Source: Streptosporangium sp. NBC_01756 | GTDB lineage: Bacteria; Actinomycetota; Actinomycetes; Streptosporangiales; Streptosporangiaceae | Direction: 5' to 3' | Length of the DNA stretch: 64,000 nt | Assembly (NCBI RefSeq): GCF_035917975.1 | Contig: NZ_CP109130.1 | Location: forward strand, 1,860,001 to 1,924,000 | Part shown: positions 63,841 to 64,000 of the stretch, piece by piece | Numbering within the stretch: the first letter of the stretch is position 1 | Layout of the letters: each line of letters starts with the position of its first letter | Notes under the pieces: model-generated | Seen by the model: only the letters and a program-made list of their open reading frames with translations | The model's database searches: none | What the model was told of the DNA's origin: nothing | Translations under genes and position numbers: made by a program

Positions 63841-64000
63841 TCATTCCAGCCGGACCTGTTCCCCAAGGCCGATGGAAAAGGCATCGAAACGGCCCTCGGG
63901 CCTGCACGCACCCGCCGGGGCGGTGCCCGGCCGTCCCGCCGAATGACCGGGCAGCGGAAAAGGCGGCCCCAGCCCGGGCCGATCGTCAGACGATCCACCG
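63841..64000 (-). CDS. C-terminal end of an unidentified gene cut by the right edge
   Basis: A minus-strand frame open from the edge to the TGA at 63843-63841 gives 52 codons ending EGRFDAFSIGLGEQVRLE. Third positions are about 70% G or C. I do not recognise the protein, but a shared terminator next to its stop supports a real gene end. The rest lies outside the window. Confidence 0.4.
   Translation of the reverse strand, partial: GGSSDDRPGLGPPFPLPGHSAGRPGTAPAGACRPEGRFDAFSIGLGEQVRLE

Overview
The window is a 64 kb piece of a high-GC actinomycete chromosome. Third codon positions are overwhelmingly G or C, GTG and TTG starts are common, and several genes look leaderless. The gene content also fits: an Rv2466c-like mycothiol-type oxidoreductase, an F420-type LLM oxidoreductase, an XRE/TPR regulator beside a small partner protein, DUF5130 and DUF4328 proteins, Ser/Thr kinase signalling and a LexA box of actinobacterial type. 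A filamentous Streptosporangiales-like organism is plausible, but nothing in the sequence fixes the genus. I see no rRNA or tRNA gene, CRISPR array, prophage or complete insertion sequence.

Left part (1-30 kb) is mostly housekeeping and metabolism: a cut aldehyde dehydrogenase, a DsbA-fold nitroreductase-like protein behind a SigR/SigH-like promoter, pepN, a TetR-MFS pair with matching palindromic operators, an orphan Pycsar-effector-like membrane protein, a NERD protein, ilvD, a WYL protein, an HNH nuclease, a prolyl oligopeptidase, purU, a pit-DUF47 phosphate uptake operon, a secreted phosphodiesterase, a NUDIX enzyme, an XRE/TPR regulator overlapping a GNAT gene, an MscS channel behind a run of hairpins, a truncated haemoglobin and a GH13 glucosidase.

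Middle part (29-46 kb) is a long minus-strand block. In transcription order it holds a CbiX-like protein whose N-terminal active-site histidines are replaced, cobT, a fused siroheme/cobalamin methyltransferase, two GTPases (one with a large tandem repeat in its N-terminus), an SSB paralogue, a membrane diguanylate cyclase and ettA. Upstream of it lie a GNAT gene and the lutABC lactate oxidation operon, read away from its GntR/FadR regulator with two perfect TGGTCnGACCA operators between them.

Right part (46-64 kb) holds a secreted sulfatase whose end overlaps the lut regulator antiparallel, an LLM oxidoreductase, a TetR-controlled operon of permease, amidohydrolase and SIS protein, an ABC exporter facing an orphan LuxR-type response regulator, a DUF6504 gene behind a LexA box, a receptor Ser/Thr kinase, a quinone oxidoreductase and, at the edge, a two-gene AAA ATPase plus RloB pair of the RloAB/AbiL anti-phage type behind its own inverted repeat. 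The most promising places for new biology are the RloAB-like pair, the APC-amidohydrolase-SIS operon, the GTPase/SSB/diguanylate cyclase/EttA block, and the hairpin array at 25.6-25.9 kb.
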